From: Carya illinoinensis | Lineage: Eukaryota > Streptophyta > Magnoliopsida > Fagales > Juglandaceae | DNA length: 64,000 nucleotides | NCBI RefSeq assembly: GCF_018687715.1 | Contig: NC_056752.1 | Location: 2,604,001-2,668,000 of the forward strand | Reading direction: 5' to 3' | In this document: positions 44,250 through 56,600 of the stretch, one piece after another | How the letters are laid out: every line of letters begins with the position of its first letter | Numbering within the stretch: position 1 is the first letter of the stretch | Made by a program: the position numbers and the translations under genes | The notes under the pieces: generated by a model | Told to the model about the DNA's origin: nothing | The model's database searches: none | What the model saw: the letters and a program-made list of their open reading frames with translations, nothing else

Positions 44250-44640
44250 TGTTGGATTTTGAATAAATCCGAGATTACCAAGATCTCTTGTCAAAACTGT
44301 GAAGAAAATTAATAAGAAAACATACCTCCATACATTTGTGATGAGTTTTCCATTCAGTTTCAATAGTTCCTGTAAAAGAGAAGAGGAAGTTTTTGTCTCT
44401 ATGGAGTAAGCTACTCTCTACCCTCTTTTTAGTTAGTCTAACGTGTCTTAGCCCCCTCACTTTCAAGGAGATAAAATAAAATGGCCAAAAAGGTTAGTTA
44501 AAACACTAATAGAACTCAATGGGTTAGTTCTATTTAATTGGGGTGAGAGTAGGGGCCTCCATGTGTCTATAAAATAACACATCCCATTATGGATTTAATG
44601 ATTAAATTATAATGCTAGTCCATTAGAAACAAATACAACA
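44250..44640 (-). repeat. Copia 2, 5' LTR (391 bp)
   Basis: Upstream LTR in the element's orientation. It should hold the element promoter on the minus strand. Confidence 0.92.
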
Positions 44641-45824
44641 CACATTAGATTCGGGAACAGCTGAATTGAGCCCACTGCCACTGGCATTCAGAACAAAATT
44701 TTTGTTTGTGTAGCCAATAAATAAATTAAAACCTAGAAAATAAATAAAAAATCACAAAAAATATTAAATCGATCTCATTGGATAAAAAAATAAAATAAAA
44801 TCTATGCATCTCTTTTACATTCTGATAACTGTAGTCATTATTGAAGAAAAAAAATTAAAAGATGAAAAATAAATAAAATGCTACTTTCATTACTGAACAA
44901 AAAAAGAAAATAAAAAAACCATGCATCATTTCGACAGTTCATCATAATAGTCATGACTCATGGTATTCTTTCAATACTTCTCTGTACAAGTAAAATTAAA
45001 TCTATGTCAGGTATTTAAACAAAGAGATCTATGTCATAGATTTAAATAAAGAGATAAATGCATGTTTTTTCTTTTCTCATACCTGTTTGATTGGTTCTTC
45101 AACAGAGAGATTTACCTTTTCCTATATCTGTATGATTGGTTTTGCAGCAGTTTAATTGGTTTCAGCAGTGGTTTTGTATGGTGATAGGATGTCCTGGAGG
45201 ATTGAGGAGAACATGCACCTTAAAAGGGTCTTTACAGCTGATTTGTGGTTTACTGCTAGCTTGTTTCGTATAGCTGATTTGGTGTTTTCTTTTATAGGTA
45301 TATATTTCCTTAGTGTTATTTTTTTATTCTTCTTTCTTCTTTATAGAACAGTGCACTTTAAAATGGTATTTATTTCTTATTTTTGGTTTACTGCTAGCTG
45401 GTTGTGAGAACTAATTTGGTGATTTTTTTATGAGGTACATATTTCTTTAGTGGGCTACTTCTTATTTCTTCTTTCTCCTTTATGGATTATTCTCGATTCT
45501 CTGTAGTGCTTATTCTTTTTCTGTGGGTTATTTTCTTTACCCTACTACCTTTTCTTTCTTCTTTTTTTTCATTATTTACTGCAGTGCTTATTGTTCTCTA
45601 TTGATTTTTTCTTGTGATTTTTTTTTTCAGGTCTTGTTAGTTGGGGACTTTTAAAGTTTCACACATTTCTGGTTTTTATCTTTGTAAGTATATAGTGTGG
45701 TTTACTTTGTTATCTTTCATTTGCTGTTGTTCAGATTTATGCAATTTTTTTGTTTGGTTCATAATGGTTCATGCTGTATATAAGAAGTTGCATAAAAAGA
45801 TCTAAAAACATAATGGGTTCTGTT

Positions 45825-46145
45825 TTCTGGCTTGGTTATGTTCTATGTTGTGCTTGGTTACGTTGTTATGTTCTAAAAAGATAAGAAACTCTACACTAAG
45901 GTTGTTATTATTAACTCTTACAGTGTTTTATTTCTACTTATGTGTTTGGCCGTATTTGTTTTCTTAATTCTTTTGATTTTTTTTTGTTATGTTCAATGCT
46001 GTCTTTTTGGCTTGGTTATGTTCAATGTTGTGCTTGGTTATGTTCTTATGTTCTAAGAAGATAACAAATTCTACACTAAGACTATTGTAATTAACTCTTA
46101 TAGTATCTTATTTCTACTTATGTGTTCTGTTGTATTTGTTTTTTT
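45825..46145. repeat. 180-bp tandem duplication
   Basis: 'ggcttggttatgttc' begins at 45829 and again at 46009. About 135 bp of each unit align with scattered substitutions, including 'tctacactaag' and 'atttctacttatgtgtt'. Confidence 0.7.
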
Positions 46146-46979
46146 GAAAACAATGACATGCAAACCAAAAATGCATGCAAACCAAAATAATAAAACCCCT
46201 AATTTTTTTAAGATGACAAGTCATGATGGTAAGGAAAATCTGCCCGCACGAAAAATAATCTACTTAAGAAAATCTTTTATACTTTCCTATGTATTCTTAT
46301 AGTTTGTGGGTCAAAATGTAGGCTGTATTCAAAATCTTAAAGTAATTTGCCGCCTACGTCATTTTATTCTATGTTATATCCTGTGTATTAAATGTGTATA
46401 TATAGGATAAATAATTTTATTTATTGATTTTCATATGCATTACCGGATATTCATTTAAAGACCACAGATGAAATGCGTAAGAAAAAGTTGTTTTTGATAT
46501 TGAGGGCCACATGTTTCAAACAAAAGACCAACAAACCAGAATAGATGAGATACTAGAAATGTTAAGGGCAGTATAAAGTAGATGAGATATATACCAACAA
46601 ACCAACATAGATAGAGTACAATGAACGTACAAATAAAAACTCATTGATTTTCACATGGTGAATCCAATGTTTACATGAAAGAAGAGCACAGACGTACATG
46701 AAAAAAGTACAAAAAGGAAACTCCTATACTGCTCTAGATAAAGGTTTTTCTACATGTTCTAACATTTGGATCATTTAAGAAGTTCAACCCTGTAGACCTC
46801 AATCTCCCAAACTAGTAAATTATTTTAACACAACATCATTTGTAGAACATAAAAGTCTTTCAATGCAGCCTTCAATTATAAGAAATACATTTCCTACAAT
46901 TCGAATACTCTGTAAAACCCGAAGAAATACATTTCCTTCTAATATCATATAACACTGCTCAGACAAAATATAAAAGGAA

Positions 46980-47330
46980 CATTCTCATCAAAATAGACCT
47001 AAATCAACAAAGTAATAAAGAGAGAAAAAACCCTAAAATCTCCACAAAATCTACAGATTTCCAAACCTAACCCAAAAAAAATTCCTCAAAAAGTATTCCA
47101 TTCAAACATTTTCATCAAAACAAGCACATATCAACAAAGTAATAAAAACAAAAAAAACCCTAAAATCTCCATGAAATCTACAGATTTCCAAATCTAACCC
47201 ACAAATATTCCCCAAAGATTCTTCTATTCAAATATTCTCAATAAAATAGACCCAAATCGACAAAGTAATAAAAGGGAAAAATAAACCTAAAAATCTCCTC
47301 GAAATCTACGGATCTGACTAGAAAATATTC
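46980..47330. repeat. Three-copy tandem repeat, 126-127 bp period
   Basis: The blocks 'caacaaagtaataaa', 'aaaccctaaaatctcc' and 'aaatctacagatttcc' recur in order three times. The third copy is the most diverged. Confidence 0.8.
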
Positions 47331-48689
47331 TAGCATTTTCTTCAATCTACAGATTTGACAACACGAAATAGAAATACACAAGAATTTTTGAAGTTTGCAA
47401 AAATAAGTTCGAAAATCTTACCCATACGGTAGATTCATGGCGGATTTGAGTGCTGAGCTACAGTGGGTGGTCTAGAGGGAGAGAGAGAGGAAAATGAAGA
47501 GAAGAAGGTGGGGATGGGGACAAGGCGAGGCGAGGAGAGGATAGTTCTCTGAAGTAGGAAGAAGAAAGGGAAGATAGGTTTGTGTTTTGGGGGGGTGGTT
47601 GCGGTGTGAGTGATACGGAGTGAGAGGGGGATGAGAGCTTAGGGTTTTCACTCATCATGATTCAAAATGGCACAGTTTTATATATTTGTAAGAAAATATA
47701 ATGTTATTTATAATCTAATGCAGTTGAATTATTTATATATTCATCTACATAACTTCATAAATATAATATATATTATATTATTTTTGAATTTGTAAATTCA
47801 CTACATTATTCAAAAAACCAAAATTTATATTGTGATGATAAAACCAAAAACACTTAGGATATTTTGTTCAAATATATATTTTTTTATCTCTTTTTCTATG
47901 CAAGGGATGAAAGTTTTTAGTTTTTTGAAAATTATTATTATAATAAGTTTTGTTATTGCTAAAAAAATGTAATAAATATGCCAAATTCTTAATCTTTTTT
48001 ACTAAGTATTTTAGAAAGATTTTAGTTTTTTCCCATCGATTAATTTATTACTGAAAAGTTAAGAACTTTTTGGTTAATTGTGTGCAACCATATTTGTTAC
48101 AACATACATTTTATTCTCTATAGTGAAGTTGTAAAAAAAGCATTCGGTTATTCGGCAATGGAGCTTATAAATCATATTAGAGATGTACGTTTTCTTATTT
48201 TCCATTAGTTTTATTGTTGCGAGTAGAAAAGTTTATCTTTTAACATATTTAATACATTATCTATAAATACATTAAAGTTTATATTAAAAAAAGTATTAAA
48301 AGTAAATTATAACAAAATTATTTAAATTGATTTTTATATACTTGTCTATTATATCAAGTTTATTTTTATTTATAACGTGCATAGTAATTTAATTAAAAAC
48401 ATTGCATTCAAAAATTTGTGTTAATTTAGAAGACATAAATTTCCAGCATATAGGGTCTTTAAATTTTTATTAATCATGCAATTATAATTAAAAATTCCCT
48501 TTGTAGGAACATTTGTCATATATAGAAAATCTTATGGCACAAGTTTCACTGAAAAAGTGGATGATTAAACTTTTAGTAGACCTCAATCGACTCAACCAAA
48601 AGCAGTACAAGAATTTCAATGTCGTCTCTATTGATACTGTACAGGATGACACAAAATGATAGATCAGAGTAAAAATATCAAAAGACTCA

Positions 48690-48900
48690 TATTTTAAACT
48701 GATGTTTTTGTTGGGCTTGTATTAAACTTATCGCAGACAACTTTACTAAAACTATCGATACTATAAATATCTGTTAGATTATGTTATATTTTGAACTAAT
48801 GTTTTTGTTGGGCTTGTATTAAACTTATCACATGAAATTTTGCTAAAACTATTGATGTTATAAATATGTGATAGACTATGTTATATTTTGAACTAATATT
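48690..48900. repeat. About 96-bp tandem duplication
   Basis: 'tgtttttgttgggcttgtat' starts near 48705 and 48801. The repeat continues through 'taaaacta' and 'gttatattttgaacta'. Confidence 0.75.
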
Positions 48901-50559
48901 TTTATCTTTTAATCTATGCAAGCATGTAATTATTATACTCTACTTAACTATCATTACCCCAAATATTTGCTAGATTTTATATTTTTTTCCCATATGCTTT
49001 AAAATATTGATTGAAATCAACTTTTTTATGAAATATATAATATTTTTTTAAATAATTATTTCATTAAATTAGATAAACGTACTTTACACGTTGCTCCTAT
49101 CTAGTAGTATATATATATCTCTCTCTCAAGCAAACAACATGGACTCAGCATAGGCTTTAGAATCATGTTAATAGATAATTACTAAGGCAATTGTATTGCA
49201 TTTGTGACTTATATAGACATTCTTCATTACGAAAATTCTTTAGGCATTATGAAAATTTCCCGTCACTCACTAAATTGTTTTCTTTTTATTTAATGGATGC
49301 TATGCTAATTTTAAAAGGAAAAAAAAAAAATGAGAGATGAATAATATTTCCGAATAACACTATTTTAATATCAATACTTTCTACTATTATTTATCTAAAA
49401 TGTTTTTTTACTTAAATATAAATAAATAAATAATACTATAAATAGTTCTAAAATATGTAAGCCATGTGCACTTTCTTTAGAAAATACTAGAGATTAATAT
49501 AAAAATGAATTCTTTTATATGATTATCCGACTTGTCTTTTTTTTTTTTTAATGCGAAACTTGTATATTGTAAAAAGTTAGTTTTTTTCTTATATGGTTAT
49601 CAAATTTGTCCTTTTTTTTAATAAAAAAGCAAAACTTATATATTTTAAAATTGCATAAATCATTTTTCAAAATGGAAAATCTAGTTATAAGCAATTTTGC
49701 ACACTAATACGCACACTTATTCAATTTGATTGATCAAAAAGTAAGACTTTAATAAAAATTATGTTAATTTAAATTTTAAATATAAAGATAGCAGCATTAA
49801 TATACAGATCGGTACGCAAATTTATTTGTAAGTAATAAAACTCTTTTTAAAATAAACATGGTATATAAATTTGACCACATTTATATATCTACAAACACAC
49901 TTAATTTGAGACTAAGGCTTCATCGCGTCTAGTTTCAACATTTAGTACATGTATGAGATTGCAGTGTGAAATATAGATTATAGCTTAAGGGTTTATTGTT
50001 TATAACTTAAGTAATAAGTTATATAATTAAAAAGTTATTTGTTATTAGTAACTATATATTTAAAATACTTTTAAAATATATTACATTTATTTAAGAAAAA
50101 GATTAAAAAAGTAGTCTACGAAATATAAAAGATAATTATTTGATTTTTTTAAAAATTATAACTATAGACAATTTAAAAATTATAATTATCTAAAAGTTAT
50201 ACAGATGTATTTACTTATTAATAATCTTTTTAAAATTTAAATTACTTTGTAAAAAAATACGTTTGCTTTTTATCAAATGTTGTTTTTAACTTATTAAAAA
50301 TTAAATAATCCTAACATTAATTTTTTTATTAAAAAACTTTTAAAATTAATCGCCCTATGGAAACAGGCCATTGATAAATAAGGAACAACCTCTTGCCTCT
50401 TGGGCAGATAATTTTAGGCATGTGATCTCATGTTGGTCCGTCGAATGTTACACTTCCACGTCGATGCCAGTTATAGTTCAATTTCACATTGCAGGTGAGG
50501 ATACCAAAACCTTAACTCACTGGCATTCCTCTTAAGACACCTGGCACCTTTGGTCCTAT

Positions 50560-50575
50560 ACATATATAAAATCCA
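50560..50575 (+). promoter_or_regulatory. TATA-like element of the CTLH-domain gene
   Basis: 'catatataaaatcc' lies about 125 bp before ATG 50694. If it is the TATA box, transcription starts near 50595. The upstream in-frame ATG at 50550 would then be outside the mRNA, which supports 50694 as the start. Confidence 0.4.
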
Positions 50576-50693
50576 AGCAACTTTTTATTTTTTACCTTAC
50601 ATCGCCGCCTTTCTTATTTCCCGAGAAATTTTCTCCACAGAGAACCAAACAGTAAGATTTTCTCGCCCTCAAGATTTTCCAGAGAAAAACGAA

Positions 50694-53600
50694 ATGGATT
50701 CCGCGCCAGTTAGTTGGGAAGCCCTCGACGCTCTGATCGTCGATTTTGCTAAATCAGAGAACCTGCTCGAGGACTCATTCTCTTCTTCTCCACCTTCTTC
50801 TCCTTCATCATCTTCTTGTTCTTCTTATTCTTCTTCTACTTCGCTGTCCTCTTCGTCTTACCATTCGAGGTTGACCATATCAAAGATCAGACGCTCGTTA
50901 GAGGCCGGTGACATTGACGCCGCCATGGATCTCCTCCGCTCCCACGCGCCTTCCATTCTCGACGATCGTCGGCTTCTCTTCCGGTTACAGAAGCAGGTGA
51001 GTGCGTCGCAATGCTCTGCTTGATTATTGAGGAAATGTGGCGAAATAATACTGAATCTTTCATTCCCGAACATTTCTAATCGTTTCAGAAAAGTTGTGGC
51101 CGTTGGAATATGAGGTTCTCTTATCTCCTCGTTTCCTCAATTATCTGGGAAACTGAACGCTGCGTTTTGGCATCTGTTATTTATCTAGATTTCTGATATG
51201 AAATTTGTGTTTTTTTTTTGTAAATTTTGTTGAAGAAATTTATTGAGCAGTTGAGAAAAGGAACTAGCGAAGGTCGCGACTCTGCAATGGCTTGCCTGAG
51301 GACCGCTCTCGCTCCTTGTGCTCTTGATGCCTACCCGGTATTTCCGATTTTTTTTTTTCTTTTCTGCATTTGTCTACTTTCTGTCCTTTATTTCTTTGGG
51401 ACAGAGTTGACTGCTACCACTTATTCTATTTCCGTTTGCTATTGATAGAGTAGTAATAATCTTTCAATTCTGCCAATTTATGAGTCCTTGATTTTTATTT
51501 GTTTTTATTTTTAAATTTGTTTGTACTTGCTACATACACTACAGATGTTACTACATAGGTGTTGGGTACCAACTATTACAAATGAGAAGCTAGAATCAAA
51601 AGGCAAGTTACCGTTGTAATTATTATATTGGTGATGTGGTACCAATCGTGAACTGCCAACTCAGTTTGTAAGACTTTGTACTAAAACGTGTAGTGTCCTT
51701 AGAAGTTAGCACTTTCCTTTTTATGTGGATAATTTCCCCTATCGTATAGAGTGTTTAACTATGCATAAATTCTCTCTTTCTAGGAATGGGAAGGTTGATA
51801 TGTAAATAAAAACAGGGCTGGTATCAAAATTGAGGTTTTTGTTATCTCAAGAGAATCGTTCAGTAAATTATTGGCAGTTAAAAATTGAACTCGCATATCA
51901 GAGTATGTGGAAAGCAAGTTATTTCATTTCTATTCTGTTGCGGGGCATAAACCGTGTAATGTCATCAAGATCCCAAGAAAATATGAAGATGCAATGGTTA
52001 AGTGCATTGGAACTGATTAAAACCCTATTTTTTCCTCCGGCAGCACTTCCCATGCCAACCTTTCTGAAGCTCAAACTCTAAGATCACGGCAGAACCCAAA
52101 CAATTCCAAACAGCAGGACTAGGAATCCCTTTAACTTTATTGGTATCAAAACGGAATTTCTTGGGGATAAATCATTGTTCAACCCTAGTTTTGTTGTTTT
52201 GGTTTGAAATAATATTTTTTGTTAATTGCAAAATTTTTGAACCTGTTAGGAATTCCCGTTCTCTTGTTTAAATTGTGAATTCTGACAGATGTCTGTATTT
52301 GTTTTGAAGGAAGCATATGAGGAATTCAAGCATGTTCTTCTTGCCTTTATATATGACAAAGATGATAAAACTTCTCCAGTGGCAAACGAGGTGGGAAGTA
52401 TTTGATGTTCTTTTGGACTACTTTGACTTTATGTTGTTGGTTTGTAGACAGCAAAAACTCTATAATGTATTCTATTGTTTTTTATTTCATGTCTGTTGGC
52501 TTTTATTTATGAAAGATCAACAGGTTGGTTCACCTGTCAATCATAGGATATGGTAACATATTTCAATTCTATCTTTTTTTTTTTACGTTTCTCTGAAGAT
52601 AAATATTTTAATATGTGGATGGAGTGTGGCCTGTAGGTTCTCAGCAAACTTGAAAGCTCTACAGTAACAATGGAAATAACAAAACCAACTGCACCTATGT
52701 ATCTTCACTTGTAACCATGATATTTCACAGATAAATGAACACAATCTCTCTTCTTCGAACTTGACAATTTGGTGAGAAAAATAACTGCAATGAAATTTGT
52801 TTTGATTAGTAAATAAGAATTTCATTGAAAATAGGCGAAGCCAAGTACAACTGCAATGAAAATTTGAAACCATGTGAGAGCCTATTGTGGGTAGTTGTTA
52901 TGATGCGTCTGTGCCCTCCGGTCTTTTCTGCTCCACCAAAATGACAAGGATCTCACGGAATAAAATTAATGCTGGTCTTGGTCCAAAACTCCCTAGATTC
53001 AGACATTGTGAACGAATTTTATTTGCTATACTTAATCTATTTCAGATACATCTATATTTGATTGACGTGTCATGGTAGACAATGCTGGTAATAGCTCAAG
53101 AGTGGGTATGGGCCTTAATTTAGAGATGCCTAACCACCAAACCACATGTTGTGTGAATGGATTAGCGAATGGGACACCCTCTGGCAAGTCTCAGGTTTGG
53201 ATTCTGCTGGCATTTTTCAAATGGTTTCCCCTTCTTTTTCAAATAATGTGGACATGGCTTGCCCTGTAGGTAATTCCAACTCTGAGATATTGAATGGAGC
53301 TGCTGTTGCTGTTTTGGTGTGAAGGGTGCCTCAGTAGCTTCTTTGGGTTCCTCTGGAGTTGTGGTAATGCTGAGTGCTGTTATGGCTAATCCTCCTATGG
53401 ATCTGAAGGAAAAAGTCAGGGCTTTTGTCAACTTAGATAGGTGTGATGTGGTTGGATTGGGGGTGTTGATGGGGGCTTTCAGTCTCTCAATCTGGCCTAG
53501 AGTTGGCAGTGTCCTCTGAAGAGGATCCTCTCCCATTGAGTTGTTGTCTGCTAGTTGCTAAGAAGGTTTAAGGAAGGGAAAAAGTCTTCACCCTGGATTT

Positions 53601-56600
53601 TAATGATTGAAGGAAAATCATCATATGGTGGGACTTTTGTGTGATGGTTATGAGTCTCTTAAGGCTTTTGATGCTTTTTTGGGAGGGGAAGTTCATTACG
53701 ATAGTAGAGTTTTGTCTCTGGAGGGTAGTGTATTTTTGTGGAATTGGACATCGCGGGTTAGGGCTTAGTCTGCTAGTTTTTCTTTTCCGTCCTTTTTTAT
53801 TAGGTGGTTTTCTTGTATGCTTCTTGTGTACTTTGGTACACCCTTTTGTTTTTGATGAATTTGATTTCTTATAAAAAAAAAATGATGTTTCATCTTCAGT
53901 TTCATATGTTTTAGTTGATAAAGATGAAGTTAAGTGTTTCTTGCTATTATTGTTTGATATATTTGGCTCTTTTTTTCAGTGGTCAGAAAGGAGGAGGTAT
54001 GACATTGCTGGATTGATGTCCTCTGTCTTAAGAGCTCATCTAAACACATATGATCCAGTCTTTTCGATGACATTGAGATATCTGATAACGTATCATTCAG
54101 CTTCTTTTATTCACTTTCAGTTGATATCATCACTCTGATGCTTGTGTTCCTGTGATGCATGTTGTTGATTGACTCTTTATTTTTCAATCTTCTCCCTATG
54201 ATATGCAGCATACACAAAGGATATTGCTTTCGCCAAGGAATTGTATCGCCTGTTTCAGATCTTACTCAGAGGTTGCTTCTTGATGAGCGTGATCCTCCTG
54301 CAATAGCACGTGAGAGTCTCTATGAAGCACCTCCTTTTGATGAGGTGAGGTTTCTGAATTACAGCTAATTGTCTTCAGATGTTAAATTGAGGTAAAATGA
54401 GAACTATCTTACTGCTCAAAGGATAAACTTTTTGTTAACACTTGACAGAAAATTGTACCAAAGAATGTGCCCCTCATCACCTCCCTCTTCTCTATATTGC
54501 CATCACCTTTCTCCCTACATGCCTCCCTACCCCCACTACAACCACATCCTCCCTCCCTATGCCACCGCCCAGCCGCCACCTCCTCTCTCTCTCCCTCACA
54601 CAAACAAACAAACAAACAAAAAAAAAAAAAAAAAAAAAAAGGAAAAGAAAACTTTCCCACTGCTATAATGGCAACAACCATTGCCTATAAATGTTGTTGG
54701 GGTTTTATTAGCTTTAACATAGATATCTTTGGAACCCTTAGGGGTTGGTTCAAGTGGTAAGGGCCTTAGTCTTAGTTGCATGCTCTCTCCAGGTCAATGT
54801 TTGAACCCTTGGGTGCAAACAATTTTTTGGGGTCACGTCCCATCGGTGAAAAGCTGATGATTTACCTGATTTGTGTGATGGGGACCCATTACATTGGTTC
54901 GGGGTTTAATTGTGTAAAAGATATGTTGCATTTGCAATGTCTCCGGGATTCCTCGTCATAAAGAAAACATAGATATCTTCAGTGCTACCAACACGAGTTT
55001 TTTCAAGGTTTCAACCAAACAACAAGAAACAAATCATCATCTTCCCCCGAAGTAGAAATATTTTTCATCAAACAAATAATGAGTGACTTTGTATTCTTAT
55101 TAAAACAGGAAAAAAAAAAAGATTTGGTATTCTTGTTCGTGGGTTTTGCTATCAACTATAAAAATGTAGCATGCCTCTTATAACTGTCATTTTGCATTTG
55201 ATTTAATAAACCAGGTGGATGTACAAGCTCTTGCACATGCTGTAGAGCTCACAAGACAGGGGGCAGTTGATAGCTTGAGGTTTTCCAAGGGCGATTTATT
55301 TCTGGCATTTCAGGTTATCAAATTTTTATCAATGTAGAGTTTATAAGAATAGAAATATTATATTTCACCATATCCTTGATTTTGTTTTCTTTTAGTAGCA
55401 TGGGGTTTAACAGCAAAATGTAAGAGGCAAGGTCAACACCTTGCAATATTTCAGAGATTGGAAATTTAGCTATACTTGGGTAGCTGAATTGGTCCTGTAT
55501 ATTATATTCTATAGGTGAAGGGGTTTTTCTTTTCTCTTGATATATACAAAATTGACATTGAATTTGATCTCTAGTATTTTCTCACTTCCTGATCAAACTT
55601 CTAAAAATTCTTTGATCTATCTTCCAACTTTAATATTGGCACGGGCGCTGATTAATAGTCATTTCATAACTTTCTTCATAAAGTTGGATCGAGAGAAAAA
55701 GATGGTGAAAGCACCATTTCATTTGAAGTGCACAAAAAAATGACATTCTAGTATATATACAATATGCGGTAGAGGTTCAGTGGGAAGAATTCAACCTTAT
55801 CTCCATCATCCATAATAGAGGAGAGTGGACCAATCTCATTGAGAGGCTATTGACTTCCTACATTTGTACTTGTGGTTCTACTTGGAGGCACCCTGTGAGG
55901 ATGGAGGGGCCTAGATTTTGATCATTTAGACTAGTTGCACCTTTGCAAGAATTAAGACAGCATCACATTCCATCATGATTTTGCATAATTTATCCCTCCT
56001 TTTTTTTTTTTCTTGGAAATTAAATATTGATTCATCTGAGGTGTTCCTTATTTGCATTGCTTTTAATCAATGGCTGAACCAGTAGAAACCCGGGAATGAA
56101 ACGGGCCAGTTTGGATCCTAAACCCATCTCGACTCATCTCATTTAATCATTACAATTTTTTCAAATTTCAATACAAAATATAATAAATAATTCAACTTTT
56201 TCAGATCCCAAAATAATAATAATATTAAAAAATAATATTCGAACAATATTTTATTCAACTTTCATCTCAACTCAACTCAACGTAGCACAACATCCAAACA
56301 CAGCCTTAGAGTTCTTGAGTTTTCCCTTATATGTAACATCACAATCCTTGGAGTTGTGGGTTTTTATTTTAAACAAAAATAGTAAATAGCAAATAGCAAG
56401 GAAACTTTAAGCATTGATATTTTTTATTACTTGAAAAAGAAAAAAAAAAAAAACAGTGCCAGGCTGGAAATATTTATTTATTAACTGATATCTGTTGAAG
56501 TTACATGTTTGTTGTACCTCTAAGTTTAAATGATACCAACATTTTCAGTTTTATCATTTTAAAAAATATGCTTTCTCCCCGGACAGCTTTAGGGACTTTT

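Larger units (their letters stand above)
37989..44640 (-). mobile_element. Near-complete Ty1/copia retrotransposon (copia 2)
   Basis: Two 391-bp LTRs (37989-38379, 44250-44640) begin TGTTGG and end TACAACA. About 14 substitutions separate them by eye. The primer-binding site, complementary to initiator tRNA-Met (TGGTATCAGAGCCAA on the minus strand, 44233-44247), lies 2 nt from the right LTR. A polypurine tract (CCAAGTGGGAGAT) lies at 38380-38392. The flanks are CATAT and CACAT, a possible target duplication with one change. Gag, protease, integrase, RT and RNase H follow in copia order. It is a different family from copia 1. The few frame breaks make it inactive. Confidence 0.93.
44641..50549. 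other. Intergenic region with several tandem duplications, no gene recognised
   Basis: Four direct duplications are visible: about 138-bp period (45247-45480), 180-bp period (45825-46145), 126-127-bp period in three copies (46980-47330) and about 96-bp period (48690-48900). The rest is AT-rich. A CT-rich minus-strand leader-like stretch at 47410-47660 contains an ATG followed by a GTAAG donor, but its protein is not recognised. Confidence 0.5.

Noticed and set aside
50550..50693. Upstream in-frame ATG extending the CTLH protein by 48 residues
   Set aside because: It lies at or before a TATA-like element, so it is probably not in the mRNA. The extension has a hydrophobic stretch unlike the rest of the protein.
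53162..53536. 124-aa minus-strand frame in intron 3
   Set aside because: The plus strand reads as LINE ORF1 remnants, so the minus frame is a shadow.
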